From the NCBI RefSeq assembly GCF_003286415.2, contig NZ_CP043450.1, forward strand, positions 1,178,001-1,242,000: a stretch of 64,000 nt of DNA, given 5' to 3'. The stretch is from Mucilaginibacter rubeus. GTDB lineage: Bacteria > Bacteroidota > Bacteroidia > Sphingobacteriales > Sphingobacteriaceae. The notes under the pieces are model-generated. The model saw only the letters and a program-made list of their open reading frames with translations, did not search any database and had not been told where the DNA came from. Positions 18,884-26,967 of this stretch are shown piece by piece. A program made the translations under genes and the position numbers. Every line of letters begins with the position of its first letter. The first letter of the stretch is position 1.

Positions 18884-19456
18884 ATGAAAAATACAATTAC
18901 AAAAGTTATAACCGGAGTATCGGTTGTTCTTGCACTGTTTACTGCCAAAAATGTTAACGCTCAAACCACACCGGCCGACAAATGGCGTTTAGGCATTGGT
19001 CTTGAGGTAGGCAGGCCAATTGGAAACGCACATGACATTTCAAATTTTGAATTAGGCGGTACAGCCCGTTTGCAATATGGTTTAAGCAATAGTACTGCTT
19101 TAACGCTTACCTCTGGCTATTATAACATGTTTGGTAAAAACATTACCGTTCTTGACGCAAATGCAGCAGGAACTACGGTAACGGTAAAATCTAAAGACCT
19201 GGGTATTATCCCAGTAAAGCTTGGTATAAAATCTTTCCTGGCGCACAGGCTTTACTTTGGAGCTGAGGCTGGTGCTGGTTTTGAAACTACTTCTCTTTAT
19301 GGTGATGGCAGCAAGGATACTAAGCTGATCCTTTCGCCAACAATTGGTTACGCGACTAAGGTAATTGATTTGGGCTTACGCTATGAAGGTTTCTTCGGTC
19401 AGGGTAATAGCTACGGTTTAATCGGCTTGCGCATAGCTTACGGTTTCGGTTTGTAA
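18884..19456 (+). CDS. Small outer-membrane beta-barrel protein, paralogue 2 of 3
   Basis: This 190-aa protein has a signal peptide ending NVNAQ and the same strand pattern as its upstream neighbour: RLGIGLEVGRPIGNAHDISNFELGG, ALTLTSGYYNMFG, IPVKLGIKSF and YGLIGLRIAYGFGL. Length and the NAHDIS-FELGGTARLQYG block are shared with paralogue 1, which shows recent tandem duplication. The most variable part is the middle loop (about residues 85-100), as expected for surface-exposed turns. Function unknown. Confidence 0.85.
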   Translation: MKNTITKVITGVSVVLALFTAKNVNAQTTPADKWRLGIGLEVGRPIGNAHDISNFELGGTARLQYGLSNSTALTLTSGYYNMFGKNITVLDANAAGTTVTVKSKDLGIIPVKLGIKSFLAHRLYFGAEAGAGFETTSLYGDGSKDTKLILSPTIGYATKVIDLGLRYEGFFGQGNSYGLIGLRIAYGFGL

Positions 19457-19470
19457 ATAGAACTGAACCC

Positions 19471-19525
19471 TGATTTTTAGGATTTGGGGATTAACCTGAT
19501 TGAAAAATCTGATATCTTAAATCCT
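19471..19525. repeat. Dispersed AT-rich intergenic repeat, copy 1
   Basis: The segment starting TGATTTTTAGGATTTGGGGA and ending CTTAAATCCT recurs with small changes at 58659-58728. Both copies lie immediately 3' of a gene. No coding potential. Confidence 0.6.
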
Positions 19526-19537
19526 ATTAGTATGCAC

Positions 19538-19568
19538 AAGAACCCCATGCCAATGGCACGGGGTTCTT
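19538..19568 (+). terminator. Intrinsic terminator after beta-barrel paralogue 2
   Basis: A 9-bp stem AAGAACCCC (19538-19546) with its complement at 19560-19568, plus an inner TGCC/GGCA pair, followed by TGTTTTT. Confidence 0.8.
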
Positions 19569-19686
19569 TGTTTTTAACACTTTTTATATTTCATTAGTTA
19601 AGGTTTGTTAAACAGGCAGAGTTCATGAACTAATAATTAAGGAGTGCCGTTCATAAGGCATTAATCACACACTTAACTTAACCTTT

Positions 19687-20220
19687 ATGAACACACAGAT
19701 CAAAATCGTTTCTGCAATTGTTAGCTTCTTATTGTTAATGACCGGGCAACTGGTAAAAGCCCAAAAAACATCGGCGGGCGAAACACGCTTTGGTGTGGCC
19801 TTTGAAACCGGCTTGCCAACCGGCCCAAGTGCAAAAGAGTACAAGCTTTCCTTAGGTGGTACCGGAACCATCCAGTATGGAGTGAATGATCAACTGGTTT
19901 TGACATTTACATCCGGCTATTACAATTTTTTGTCAAAGACATTAGGTACGCCTTTCGCCCCTTACAAACGGGCTAATCTGCAAATAGTACCTATAAAAGT
20001 AGGCGCTAAAGTGTTTTTTTACGATGGATTTTATGCCGCTGGAGAAACCGGGATGGCTATTGAAGCTGTATCCGGCGGTGGAAGGAAATTTATTTTAGCC
20101 CCTGCATTAGGATATGCCACAAAGCAGCTTGATGTAAGCGTACGCTATGAAAACCTGTTAGGCGGGTTGGAAAATTATGGTTTAGTAGGGCTGCATACTG
20201 CTTATGGATTCAAACTTTAA
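19687..20220 (+). CDS. Small outer-membrane beta-barrel protein, paralogue 3 of 3
   Basis: This 177-aa protein has a signal peptide ending LVKAQ and the same strand order as the two preceding genes (RFGVAFETGLPTG, LGGTGTIQYGV, VLTFTSGYYNF, VPIKVGAKVFF, FYAAGETGMAIE, LDVSVRYENL, YGLVGLHTAYGFKL). It is shorter in the exposed loops and clearly more diverged, so it is the oldest of the three copies. Function unknown. Confidence 0.82.
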   Translation: MNTQIKIVSAIVSFLLLMTGQLVKAQKTSAGETRFGVAFETGLPTGPSAKEYKLSLGGTGTIQYGVNDQLVLTFTSGYYNFLSKTLGTPFAPYKRANLQIVPIKVGAKVFFYDGFYAAGETGMAIEAVSGGGRKFILAPALGYATKQLDVSVRYENLLGGLENYGLVGLHTAYGFKL

Positions 20221-20244
20221 ATTAGTCTGAATCATAATTTACAG

Positions 20245-20287
20245 AATTAAAGAATTAGCAGAATCTTACACTGCTAATTCTTTAATT
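20245..20287. terminator. Bidirectional terminator between convergent genes
   Basis: A 17-bp perfect inverted repeat, AATTAAAGAATTAGCAG at 20245-20261 with its complement at 20271-20287, between the convergent genes ending at 20220 and 20333. A/T runs on both sides let it work both ways. Confidence 0.8.
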
Positions 20288-20332
20288 ATTAGGGGACATC
20301 ATCTGCAAATCTGAAATTTGCACATCTGCATA

Positions 20333-21526
20333 TTACGCCAGTTTACCCAAGGCTTCTTTCAATCTCCTCATAGCTTCAATCAGTTTATCTTCGGCCGCTG
20401 CGTATGATAAACGGATAGAAGACGGATCGCCGAATGAATCACCACCTACGGTAGCTACATGGCCTTCTTCAAGCAGGTATAAGCTTAAATCGTCCGAGTC
20501 ATTAATTACGCGGCCGTTATAGCTTTTGCCAAAGAATGAAGTTACGTTAGGGAAAAAGTAGAACGCACCATCTGGCAGGTTCACGTTAACACCATCAATC
20601 TCGCTTAATAATTTGTAAACGATATCGCGGCGTTTTTTGAATTCGGCACGCATTTCAAGCACGCTTTCCAAACCACCTTCATAAGCGGCAACACCTGCAC
20701 GCTGGGTGATTGAACAAGTACCTGAAGTTACCTGGCCCTGCATTTTATCAAAAGCAGCGGCAAGCTCTTTAGTGCTGGCAGTGTAGCCAATCCTCCAGCC
20801 GGTCATAGCAAACGCTTTTGACCAACCATTGATGATCACAACGCGATCTTTAATATAATCAAACTGGGCGATAGATTCGTGCTTGTCAACAAAGTTGATG
20901 TGCTCGTAAATTTCGTCGCTCAGGATGTAAACCTGTGGATATTTCTCAAATACTTTAGCCAAACCTTCCAGCTCTTCTTTGCTGTAAACACTGCCTGTAG
21001 GGTTACATGGCGATGAAAACATGAACAGCTTGGTATTTGGGGTAATAGCAGCTTCTAATTGCTCAGGAGTAATTTTAAAGTTGGTATCAACGGTAGTGTT
21101 GATGAAAACGCTTTTACCTTCAGCCAATTTAACCACTTCACTGTATGACACCCAGTAAGGGGTAGGGATGATCACCTCTTCGCCGGGGTTAACCAAACAT
21201 AATACCGCGTTAGCGATAGCCTGCTTAGCACCTGTTGATACAACGATATCGCCAAAATCATAGTCAAGATTGTTCTCGTTCTTCAGCTTGGCAACTACGG
21301 CTTTGCGAAGTTCGGGGTAGCCTGCTACGGGTGTGTAGTAGGTGAAGTTCTTGTCCATAGCCTGCTTGGCAGCTTCCTTGATGTGTTCAGGAGTATGAAA
21401 ATCAGGTTCGCCAAAGCTAAGGCTGATCACGTCGACACCTTTAGCGGCAAGTTCACGGCCCAGTTTGGCCATTTTAATTGTTGCAGATTCGGACAGGTTT
21501 TGTATCCGGGTACTTAATGCGCTCAT
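20333..21526 (-). CDS. Pyridoxal-phosphate aminotransferase, aspartate aminotransferase type (class I)
   Basis: This 397-aa fold-type I aminotransferase has SFGEPDFHTP (substrate loop), SSPCNPTGSVYS, LSDEIYEHINF, the PLP-lysine block NGWSKAFAMTGWRIGY and the C-terminal IRLSYAA with the carboxylate-binding arginine. It transfers amino groups between aspartate or related amino acids and 2-oxoglutarate in the cytoplasm. Aspartate/prephenate aminotransferases of this subgroup cannot be told apart by eye. Monocistronic: divergent from the CDF gene and convergent with the beta-barrel gene. Confidence 0.92.
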   Translation of the reverse strand: MSALSTRIQNLSESATIKMAKLGRELAAKGVDVISLSFGEPDFHTPEHIKEAAKQAMDKNFTYYTPVAGYPELRKAVVAKLKNENNLDYDFGDIVVSTGAKQAIANAVLCLVNPGEEVIIPTPYWVSYSEVVKLAEGKSVFINTTVDTNFKITPEQLEAAITPNTKLFMFSSPCNPTGSVYSKEELEGLAKVFEKYPQVYILSDEIYEHINFVDKHESIAQFDYIKDRVVIINGWSKAFAMTGWRIGYTASTKELAAAFDKMQGQVTSGTCSITQRAGVAAYEGGLESVLEMRAEFKKRRDIVYKLLSEIDGVNVNLPDGAFYFFPNVTSFFGKSYNGRVINDSDDLSLYLLEEGHVATVGGDSFGDPSSIRLSYAAAEDKLIEAMRRLKEALGKLA

Positions 21527-21545
21527 ATAAATTATGTTATCGCGG

Positions 21546-21553
21546 CAAATATA
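21546..21553 (-). promoter_or_regulatory. Candidate -7 box (TATATTTG) of the aminotransferase gene
   Basis: The plus strand reads CAAATATA; on the minus strand this is an exact TAnnTTTG, 20 nt before the start at 21526. The -33 region is not a clear match. Confidence 0.55.
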
Positions 21554-21590
21554 GAAAATAACTTTACTGCTACTTACGCTTGTTATTTTT

Positions 21591-21598
21591 TAAATTTG
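21591..21598 (+). promoter_or_regulatory. Candidate -7 box (TAAATTTG) of the CDF transporter operon
   Basis: Exact TAnnTTTG on the plus strand, 20 nt before the TTG start at 21619. Together with the minus-strand box at 21546 it forms a compact divergent promoter pair. Confidence 0.55.
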
Positions 21599-21618
21599 CG
21601 GCCTAATACCACCTTGCT

Positions 21619-22593
21619 TTGAATCAACAAAAAAGGATCATATTAATTTCGCTGATAACAGGGATTGTGCTGATGCTGGCGAAATTTGGCGCCTACTTTT
21701 TAACAGCCTCCAACTTTGTATTAACCGACGCCGCCGAAAGCATTGTAAACGTTATTGCAAGCTCCTTCGCTTTTTACAGTATTTACCTCTCGGCCCTGCC
21801 GCGTGACGAAAATCACCCTTACGGGCACGGTAAAGTGGAGTTTTTCTCCGTTTTTATTGAGGGCGCACTTATCGGTATTGCCGGATGTGTCATCATCGTA
21901 AAATCGGTTTACAGCTTTTTCTTCCCTAATATCATCCATGACCTGTTTACCGGTGCTATTATTATAGGTATCACAGGTGCGGTTAATGGCGCGCTGGGTT
22001 ATTATATGATCCGCAAAGGAAAAGAGCTTCGCTCCATGACGCTTGATGCTGATGGCCGCCATTTGCTTGCCGATACGGTTACCAGTGGTGGTTTGGTGGT
22101 TGGTTTATTGCTCATTGAATTTACGGGCATATTATGGCTTGATAGCGCGCTATCCATACTGGTAGGTTTATACATAGTATACAGTAGCTATAAGCTGGTG
22201 CGTAAATCGGTAGGTGGGTTGATGGATGAAGCCGATTTTCAGGTGGTGACAGATATCATTAACGTTTTAAGCGAAAAACGCCGCGAGGCCTGGATAGATG
22301 TACACAATCTTCGTGCGCAGAAATATGGCCACGAATTACATATCGATTGTCACATGACCTTGCCAAGCTATTTCGACCTGAACACGGTACATACCGAGAT
22401 CTCGCTGGTGGATAAGATGATTAATAAGGATATGGGTATTAAAACAGAACTTTTTATCCATGCCGATCCTTGTTTGCCCGATTGCTGCCACTACTGCAGT
22501 ATGCCCAATTGCCCTATCCGGTCGGAAGCACAAACAGAAACCATAGCCTGGACACTGGAAAAAGTCGTACGTAATAAAAAACACTTTGAATAA
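21619..22593 (+). CDS. Cation diffusion facilitator (CDF) transporter with Cys-rich C-terminal tail
   Basis: The start is a TTG at 21619 (MNQQKRIILISLI...), because the first internal ATG falls inside TM1. The 324-aa product has six TM helices with the CDF metal sites: LTDAAES in TM2 and HPYGHGKVE after it, and the TM5 Asp-containing block LLADTVTSGG. A cytoplasmic domain follows (about 210-290). CDF proteins export Zn, Fe, Mn or similar divalent cations by proton antiport. The C-terminal tail ADPCLPDCCHYCSMPNC carries five cysteines, an unusual metal-binding-like extension. The stop overlaps the NUDIX start by one base, so the two are coupled. Confidence 0.88.
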   Translation: MNQQKRIILISLITGIVLMLAKFGAYFLTASNFVLTDAAESIVNVIASSFAFYSIYLSALPRDENHPYGHGKVEFFSVFIEGALIGIAGCVIIVKSVYSFFFPNIIHDLFTGAIIIGITGAVNGALGYYMIRKGKELRSMTLDADGRHLLADTVTSGGLVVGLLLIEFTGILWLDSALSILVGLYIVYSSYKLVRKSVGGLMDEADFQVVTDIINVLSEKRREAWIDVHNLRAQKYGHELHIDCHMTLPSYFDLNTVHTEISLVDKMINKDMGIKTELFIHADPCLPDCCHYCSMPNCPIRSEAQTETIAWTLEKVVRNKKHFE

Positions 22594-23033
22594 TGGAATA
22601 CTTTAATGTGAGGGTTTACGGCCTGTTATTAAATGACGAGGACGAATTGCTGATAAGCGATGAGCAGGAGTATGGTATACGTTTTTCAAAATTTCCGGGC
22701 GGTGGCCTTGAACTTGGCGAAGGGTTGATTGACGGGCTTAAACGCGAGTTTATAGAAGAATGTAACCTGGAAATTGAAGTAGTAAGCCATTTTTATACTA
22801 CCGATTTTGCAGTAAAATCGGCATTTAATAATTCGCAGATCATTAGTGTGTATTATATGGTGAGAAGCCTTACTCCGGTTAATTTAAATATTAAAACTGT
22901 AGCGTTTGATTTTGATGGGGAAGGAGAGGTGTTGCAGGCTTTCCGGTGGGTACCACTTACCGCGTTAAGCACGGCCGATTTCGAATTTCCGACAGATAAA
23001 CGTGTGGTTGAACTTTTACAAAACGAACTATGA
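22593..23033 (+). CDS. NUDIX hydrolase
   Basis: This 146-aa protein has the NUDIX box G-x5-E-x7-R-E-x2-E-E in GGLELGEGLIDGLKREFIEE; the box glycine after EE is replaced by Asn (EECNL). NUDIX enzymes hydrolyse nucleoside diphosphates linked to another moiety, using Mg. Substrate is unknown. The start overlaps the CDF stop by one base and the stop overlaps the BioA start by four (ATGA), so the gene is part of a four-gene operon. Confidence 0.85.
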   Translation: MEYFNVRVYGLLLNDEDELLISDEQEYGIRFSKFPGGGLELGEGLIDGLKREFIEECNLEIEVVSHFYTTDFAVKSAFNNSQIISVYYMVRSLTPVNLNIKTVAFDFDGEGEVLQAFRWVPLTALSTADFEFPTDKRVVELLQNEL

Positions 23034-24295
23034 ACCTTACCGAAAGGGATTTACAGGTAATATGGCACCCTTACACCCAAATGAAAACCGCCCAGCCTCC
23101 GATAGGCATTGTGCGTGGAGAAGGGGCGTTGCTATTTGATGAAGAGGGCAAACAATATATAGACGCGGTATCATCATGGTGGGTAAATATCCACGGGCAT
23201 GCGCATCCCTACATCGCCAAAAAAGTATCAGAACAGCTTCATAAGCTGGAGCATGTAATATTCGCGGGTTTTACTCATGAAGGTGCCGTTGAACTGGCCG
23301 AACGGTTACTGGCCATTTTGCCTGCAAATCAAAAGAAAGCGTTTTACTCAGATAACGGTTCAACAGCAGTTGAGGTAGCCATAAAAATGTGCCTGCAATA
23401 CTGGCTTAACAAAGGCGATCAGCGTACTAAAATTATCGCTTTTAATAACGCTTATCACGGCGATACCTTTGGCGCCATGGCCGTAAGTGGCCGCAGCGCG
23501 TTTACCAAAGCTTTTGATAGTTTACTTTTTGAAGTTGAATTTATCGATATACCTAACAAGGAGAATATCGAAAGTCTCAAATCTCAAATCTCAGATCTCA
23601 AATCTCAAACCGCTTGTTTCATTTTTGAACCGTTAATACAGGGCTCGGCAGGAATGATCATGTATGAGGCTGAATACTTAAATGAGCTGATGGCGCATTG
23701 CCGCCAGGAAGAGGTGATGCTGATTGCCGACGAGGTATTTACCGGGTTCGGGCGTACAGGGAAGCCTTTCGCTACAAATCATGTACAGGTTGAACCGGAT
23801 ATCATGTGTTTTTCCAAAGGACTTACCGGTGGTACCATGGCTCTTGGTTTAACAACCTGTACGCAGCAAATTTATGACGCCTTTTTATCTGACGATAAAC
23901 TGAAAACCCTTTTTCACGGGCATTCATTTACGGCTAATCCAATAGCTTGTGCTTCGGCGCTGGCCAGTCTTGATCTGTTCCAACAACCCGAAACGGCAGA
24001 GAACATTGACAGGATCAAAGCTGCCCATAAGGTCTTTGCCGACAGGATTCGCAATCACCCTAAAGTAAAAACCATAAGGCAAACGGGCACCATAGTGGCT
24101 ATGGAGTGGGAAACCGGTGATAATACATCGTACTTTAGCTCACTTAGGGATAAGCTATACCATTATTTTTTGACTGCGGGGATCATATTGCGCCCGTTAG
24201 GGAACGTTATTTATATTTTACCGCCATATTGCATTACTAATGAGCAACTCAATTATGTTTACAGCAAAATTGAGCAAGCTCTTGAAGAACTATAA
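23030..24295 (+). CDS. bioA: Adenosylmethionine-8-amino-7-oxononanoate aminotransferase
   Basis: This 421-aa class III aminotransferase has the BioA-typical start IWHPYTQMKTAQPP, the substrate-site block SSWWVNIHGHAHP (about 48-60), YHGDTFGAMAVSGR (142-155), LIADEVFTGFGRTG (231-244) and the PLP lysine K263 in MCFSKGLTGG. It makes 7,8-diaminopelargonate in biotin synthesis using SAM as amino donor. No other biotin gene is in the window. Residues 182-193 (SLKSQISDLKSQ) are encoded by five 7-bp repeats at 23575-23609, in a loop that varies between BioA proteins. The next gene starts 3 nt after the stop. Confidence 0.93.
   Translation: MNLTERDLQVIWHPYTQMKTAQPPIGIVRGEGALLFDEEGKQYIDAVSSWWVNIHGHAHPYIAKKVSEQLHKLEHVIFAGFTHEGAVELAERLLAILPANQKKAFYSDNGSTAVEVAIKMCLQYWLNKGDQRTKIIAFNNAYHGDTFGAMAVSGRSAFTKAFDSLLFEVEFIDIPNKENIESLKSQISDLKSQTACFIFEPLIQGSAGMIMYEAEYLNELMAHCRQEEVMLIADEVFTGFGRTGKPFATNHVQVEPDIMCFSKGLTGGTMALGLTTCTQQIYDAFLSDDKLKTLFHGHSFTANPIACASALASLDLFQQPETAENIDRIKAAHKVFADRIRNHPKVKTIRQTGTIVAMEWETGDNTSYFSSLRDKLYHYFLTAGIILRPLGNVIYILPPYCITNEQLNYVYSKIEQALEEL
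23575..23609 (+). repeat. Five tandem heptamers (TCTCAAA) inside bioA
   Basis: Five consecutive 7-bp units, four TCTCAAA and one TCTCAGA, encode the SLKSQISDLKSQ loop of BioA. Loss or gain of one unit would shift the reading frame. Confidence 0.85.
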
Positions 24296-24298
24296 ATT

Positions 24299-24904
24299 AT
24301 GCTGAACAAAATACTACCTACTATAATAGCCGATAATCAACTGCACTCACGCTGGTTAAATACATTATCGTTAATGGAAAATACCGGCGCACGCAAGATC
24401 TCGGCCAGCGAAGATCCGCTTACTGTTACATACATTATATTAAAACACGCTGCCGAAGAGCATCGTCATGCTTTCTATCTGAAAAAGCAACTGGAAAAAA
24501 CCGGTGTAACGTTACCGACCTACGCTGCAGAATACCTGCTCGCCCCGGGTTCAAGCAAGTATTATCTGAACCAGCTGGATGTTGATGTTTGCCGTTATTT
24601 AAAGAATGAGCTTAACCTGAAAGGTGCAGAACTCCGTTTTGCGGCTTACCTGCTGGTTACGTACGCTATTGAAGTTCGTGCCGATGAACTTTACCCTGTT
24701 TACCAGGATGCCCTTGACGAAGCCGGCAGTAAAGTGAATGTAAAATCGATCATTTTAGAAGAAGAAGGCCACCTGGAAGAGATGATCAACCAGTTACAGC
24801 ATTTCTCACCGCAATGGGAGCTACACGCCCAAAAAGCAGTTGAATTTGAAACCAAATTGTTTAATCAATGGGTTGAGCAGTTGGGGAAAGAACTGGCCTT
24901 GTAA
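24299..24904 (+). CDS. Ferritin-like four-helix protein with a predicted di-iron site, coupled to bioA
   Basis: No family name was recognised with certainty. The 201-aa all-helical protein shows the spacing of a ferritin-like di-metal carboxylate centre: E27 in helix 1 (LSLMENTG), E54-x2-H57 in helix 2 (AAEEHRH), E125 or E130 in helix 3 (AIEVRADE) and E155-x2-H158 in helix 4 (EEEGHLEE). Two ExxH motifs plus two further glutamates are the usual ligand set of di-iron oxygenases and related enzymes. It begins 3 nt after bioA, so the two are co-translated and a role linked to biotin or to the shared operon is possible. No signal peptide. It could also be a tRNA-hydroxylase (MiaE) relative or an orphan oxidase. 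Confidence 0.6.
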   Translation: MLNKILPTIIADNQLHSRWLNTLSLMENTGARKISASEDPLTVTYIILKHAAEEHRHAFYLKKQLEKTGVTLPTYAAEYLLAPGSSKYYLNQLDVDVCRYLKNELNLKGAELRFAAYLLVTYAIEVRADELYPVYQDALDEAGSKVNVKSIILEEEGHLEEMINQLQHFSPQWELHAQKAVEFETKLFNQWVEQLGKELAL

Positions 24905-24916
24905 GGAATAAAAAAT

Positions 24917-25004
24917 ATGTCATTGCGAGCGAAGCGTGGCAATCGCACGGAAGCAGAGCGGCTCTGTATAACATGCGATTGCCACGCTTCGCTCGCAATG
25001 ACAT
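24917..25004. repeat. Dispersed long palindrome (GTCATTGCGAG family), copy 1
   Basis: A 31-bp perfect inverted repeat (24917-24947 with 24974-25004) with a 26-nt loop, starting ATGTCATTGCGAGCGAAGCG. It fills the gap between two convergent genes. Four more copies lie at 34352, 45084, 47269 and 50920. It may also end transcription from both sides, but no T tract is attached. Confidence 0.9.
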
Positions 25005-25015
25005 GAGAATAAACC

Positions 25016-26893
25016 TCAATAACTCATATACTCTGTAAACACCTGCTGCAAATAAGCCTTACCATAGGTAAGTGCAGCTTCGGTGGTCTTGTCATCTGCG
25101 TTACGGTTGTTGTTATAGATCATGGTGCGACCGGCGTTGTCATAGGATACAGTTTGCCCGGGTTGCATAAAACCGAAACCATTATCCCAATCAAAAAAAG
25201 CAAATGCTTTACTGTTAGGATTCAGTAAATCTTTCGACCATTTAAATTGGCTATGCGGGATACCCAATTGCGACAGCAGGGTGGCGGCGACATCGGTTTG
25301 TCCGCCCAATTTGCTGATCTTTTTGCCGCGGTATTCGGGTTTTATCACATCGCCAAAAAACAATAGCGGGATGTGGTACTTAGCGGGGTCATAAGCTTCG
25401 GCGGTATTGCGGGGCAGGCGGTGACCGTGATCTGCCACTAAAATGAACAATGTATTTTTATACCAGCTTTGCTTTTTAGCATGCTCAAAGTAGGCGTTCA
25501 GGCATGAGTCGGTAAAGTAGGCTGTACTGCGGAATTTGTTGGCCGCATCGCCATTGGCATCGTCGGCAAAATGGTGTTTTACCGGCAAGGTGAATGGCTC
25601 ATGGTTTGATGAGGTTTGCACATAATCAAAAAAAGGCTGTTTCTGTTTGGCCGAATATTGCAGGTTGCGCGTAAGTAGGTCATCGTCATAAACGCCCCAT
25701 TGGGTTTTTACGTGGCTGTTATCAAAGCTGCCCTCGTCAATAATATGATCGATATTGTGCGAGATCATGAACTTATCAAAATTCATGTAATTGCTTTTAC
25801 CGCCATAAAAATAAGCGGTTTCATAACCTGCATCTTTAAACGATGCAGATATAGCAGGAAGCTTTTTATGTTTAACAGTATCGCTGATAATGGTGCGGAT
25901 GGCCTGAGATGGGAAGCCGCTCATGAGGGCAACAATGCCTTTATCAGTACGATCGCCGGAGGCATAAATGTTGTTAAAGAACAGGCCGTTTTTGATGAAC
26001 TTTTCAAAGTTTGGCGCTACGCCTTTATCGCCACCCAATGACTCAATAACATCAGCTGTGTAGCTTTCCATCTGGATAATTACCACATTGGGCCTGCTGG
26101 TGGTAAGAATCTGCTCGGTGGCATTATCCTTTATATGATACAGCTCATCAACGGTTTTTTCAGCCTCGTCCGGGTGGTCGTAAAGGTAAGGGTTATAAAG
26201 CGGGCGCAGATTTTCAAATACGTTGTTAAACAGGTTCCACTCGGTATTCAAGGCGCTTTGGTTCAGGATCTGTTTTTCGGAAAAATAGGCTGAGTTCTGG
26301 CTTACGGGTTTAGCTTGCAGGCCGCCACGCATCAGCACAAAGTTTACAAACACCAGTAGCGTAGTTAACGAAACCTTGAGGCTTGGCCGGGCGTCGGGTT
26401 TTTTAAACCGGTAGTTGATGATCAAATGCGATAGCACAATGCCTGTAGTAAGTAAGGCAATGCCAATGAAAATACATTTACCAACCGGCGATGAACCGCT
26501 TGAAGCAATGGCTTCAGAAGGGGCATGATAAAATGAAGTGAACACCCTGAAGCTAACCTTAGTGCCCCATTCGCGGAAAATATTGAAGTTAAGTACCGTA
26601 TTTAACGAAATGCAGAACAGGCAAAACCAAACGTAAACCTTTAGCCAGATAGGTTTTACCTGTACCTTTGGAATAAACCAATTGATGATGAATACAAGGA
26701 TGGGAATAATACAGATATATGCCGTAGCCGAAGCGTCAAGCCTTAAGCCCCAGAAAAAAGTTTGCAGGATTTCGCCTATGTGAGCATCGTTAAGCTTATG
26801 CAGAAAATAGATCTCAAATGTAGCCCTCGTGATAGCGAAGAAGACGATCCAAAAGAGAAAAAATCTGAAAAAACTGAAAAGGTTCCTTAACAT
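25016..26893 (-). CDS. LTA synthase-family sulfatase-fold membrane enzyme (alkaline phosphatase superfamily)
   Basis: This 625-aa protein has five N-terminal TM helices (to about residue 185) and an extracytoplasmic sulfatase-like domain. Visible blocks are NVVIIQMESYTADVIESLGG (metal Glu), ASGDRTDKGIVALMSG (nucleophile Thr), YFYGGKSNYMNFDKF and LVADHGHRLP (metal Asp/His). LtaS-type enzymes transfer phosphoglycerol or phosphoethanolamine to lipids or glycans at the outer face of the cytoplasmic membrane. In a Gram-negative the acceptor is unknown; lipid or periplasmic glycan decoration is likely. The 5' end of the coding region lies in an 18-bp inverted repeat (see 26878-26938). Confidence 0.85.
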   Translation of the reverse strand: MLRNLFSFFRFFLFWIVFFAITRATFEIYFLHKLNDAHIGEILQTFFWGLRLDASATAYICIIPILVFIINWFIPKVQVKPIWLKVYVWFCLFCISLNTVLNFNIFREWGTKVSFRVFTSFYHAPSEAIASSGSSPVGKCIFIGIALLTTGIVLSHLIINYRFKKPDARPSLKVSLTTLLVFVNFVLMRGGLQAKPVSQNSAYFSEKQILNQSALNTEWNLFNNVFENLRPLYNPYLYDHPDEAEKTVDELYHIKDNATEQILTTSRPNVVIIQMESYTADVIESLGGDKGVAPNFEKFIKNGLFFNNIYASGDRTDKGIVALMSGFPSQAIRTIISDTVKHKKLPAISASFKDAGYETAYFYGGKSNYMNFDKFMISHNIDHIIDEGSFDNSHVKTQWGVYDDDLLTRNLQYSAKQKQPFFDYVQTSSNHEPFTLPVKHHFADDANGDAANKFRSTAYFTDSCLNAYFEHAKKQSWYKNTLFILVADHGHRLPRNTAEAYDPAKYHIPLLFFGDVIKPEYRGKKISKLGGQTDVAATLLSQLGIPHSQFKWSKDLLNPNSKAFAFFDWDNGFGFMQPGQTVSYDNAGRTMIYNNNRNADDKTTEAALTYGKAYLQQVFTEYMSY

Positions 26894-26938
26894 TGGTGTA
26901 ACAAAAATAATATTTTGCTACAATGTTAAGGAACCTTT
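26878..26938 (-). promoter_or_regulatory. 18-bp perfect inverted repeat spanning the start codon of the LtaS-like gene
   Basis: AAAGGTTCCTTAACATTG at 26878-26895 is the exact complement of 26921-26938, with a 25-nt spacer. In the minus-strand mRNA the descending arm contains the ATG and codons 2-5, and it is followed by a T-rich tract that encodes the next residues. The spacer contains a TATTTTTG box. The element can act as a terminator or attenuator for read-through from the upstream gene, while a transcript started in the spacer would lack the ascending arm. Confidence 0.7.
26902..26909 (-). promoter_or_regulatory. Candidate -7 box (TATTTTTG) of the LtaS-like gene
   Basis: Plus strand CAAAAATA; an exact TAnnTTTG on the minus strand, only 8 nt before the ATG at 26893, implying a very short or absent 5' leader. 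Confidence 0.45.
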
Positions 26939-26967
26939 AATGAATTGTTAATGAAATATTTTTTCGA

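Noticed and set aside
23575..23609. CRISPR-like repeat
   Set aside because: Units are 7 bp without spacers and lie in a coding frame.
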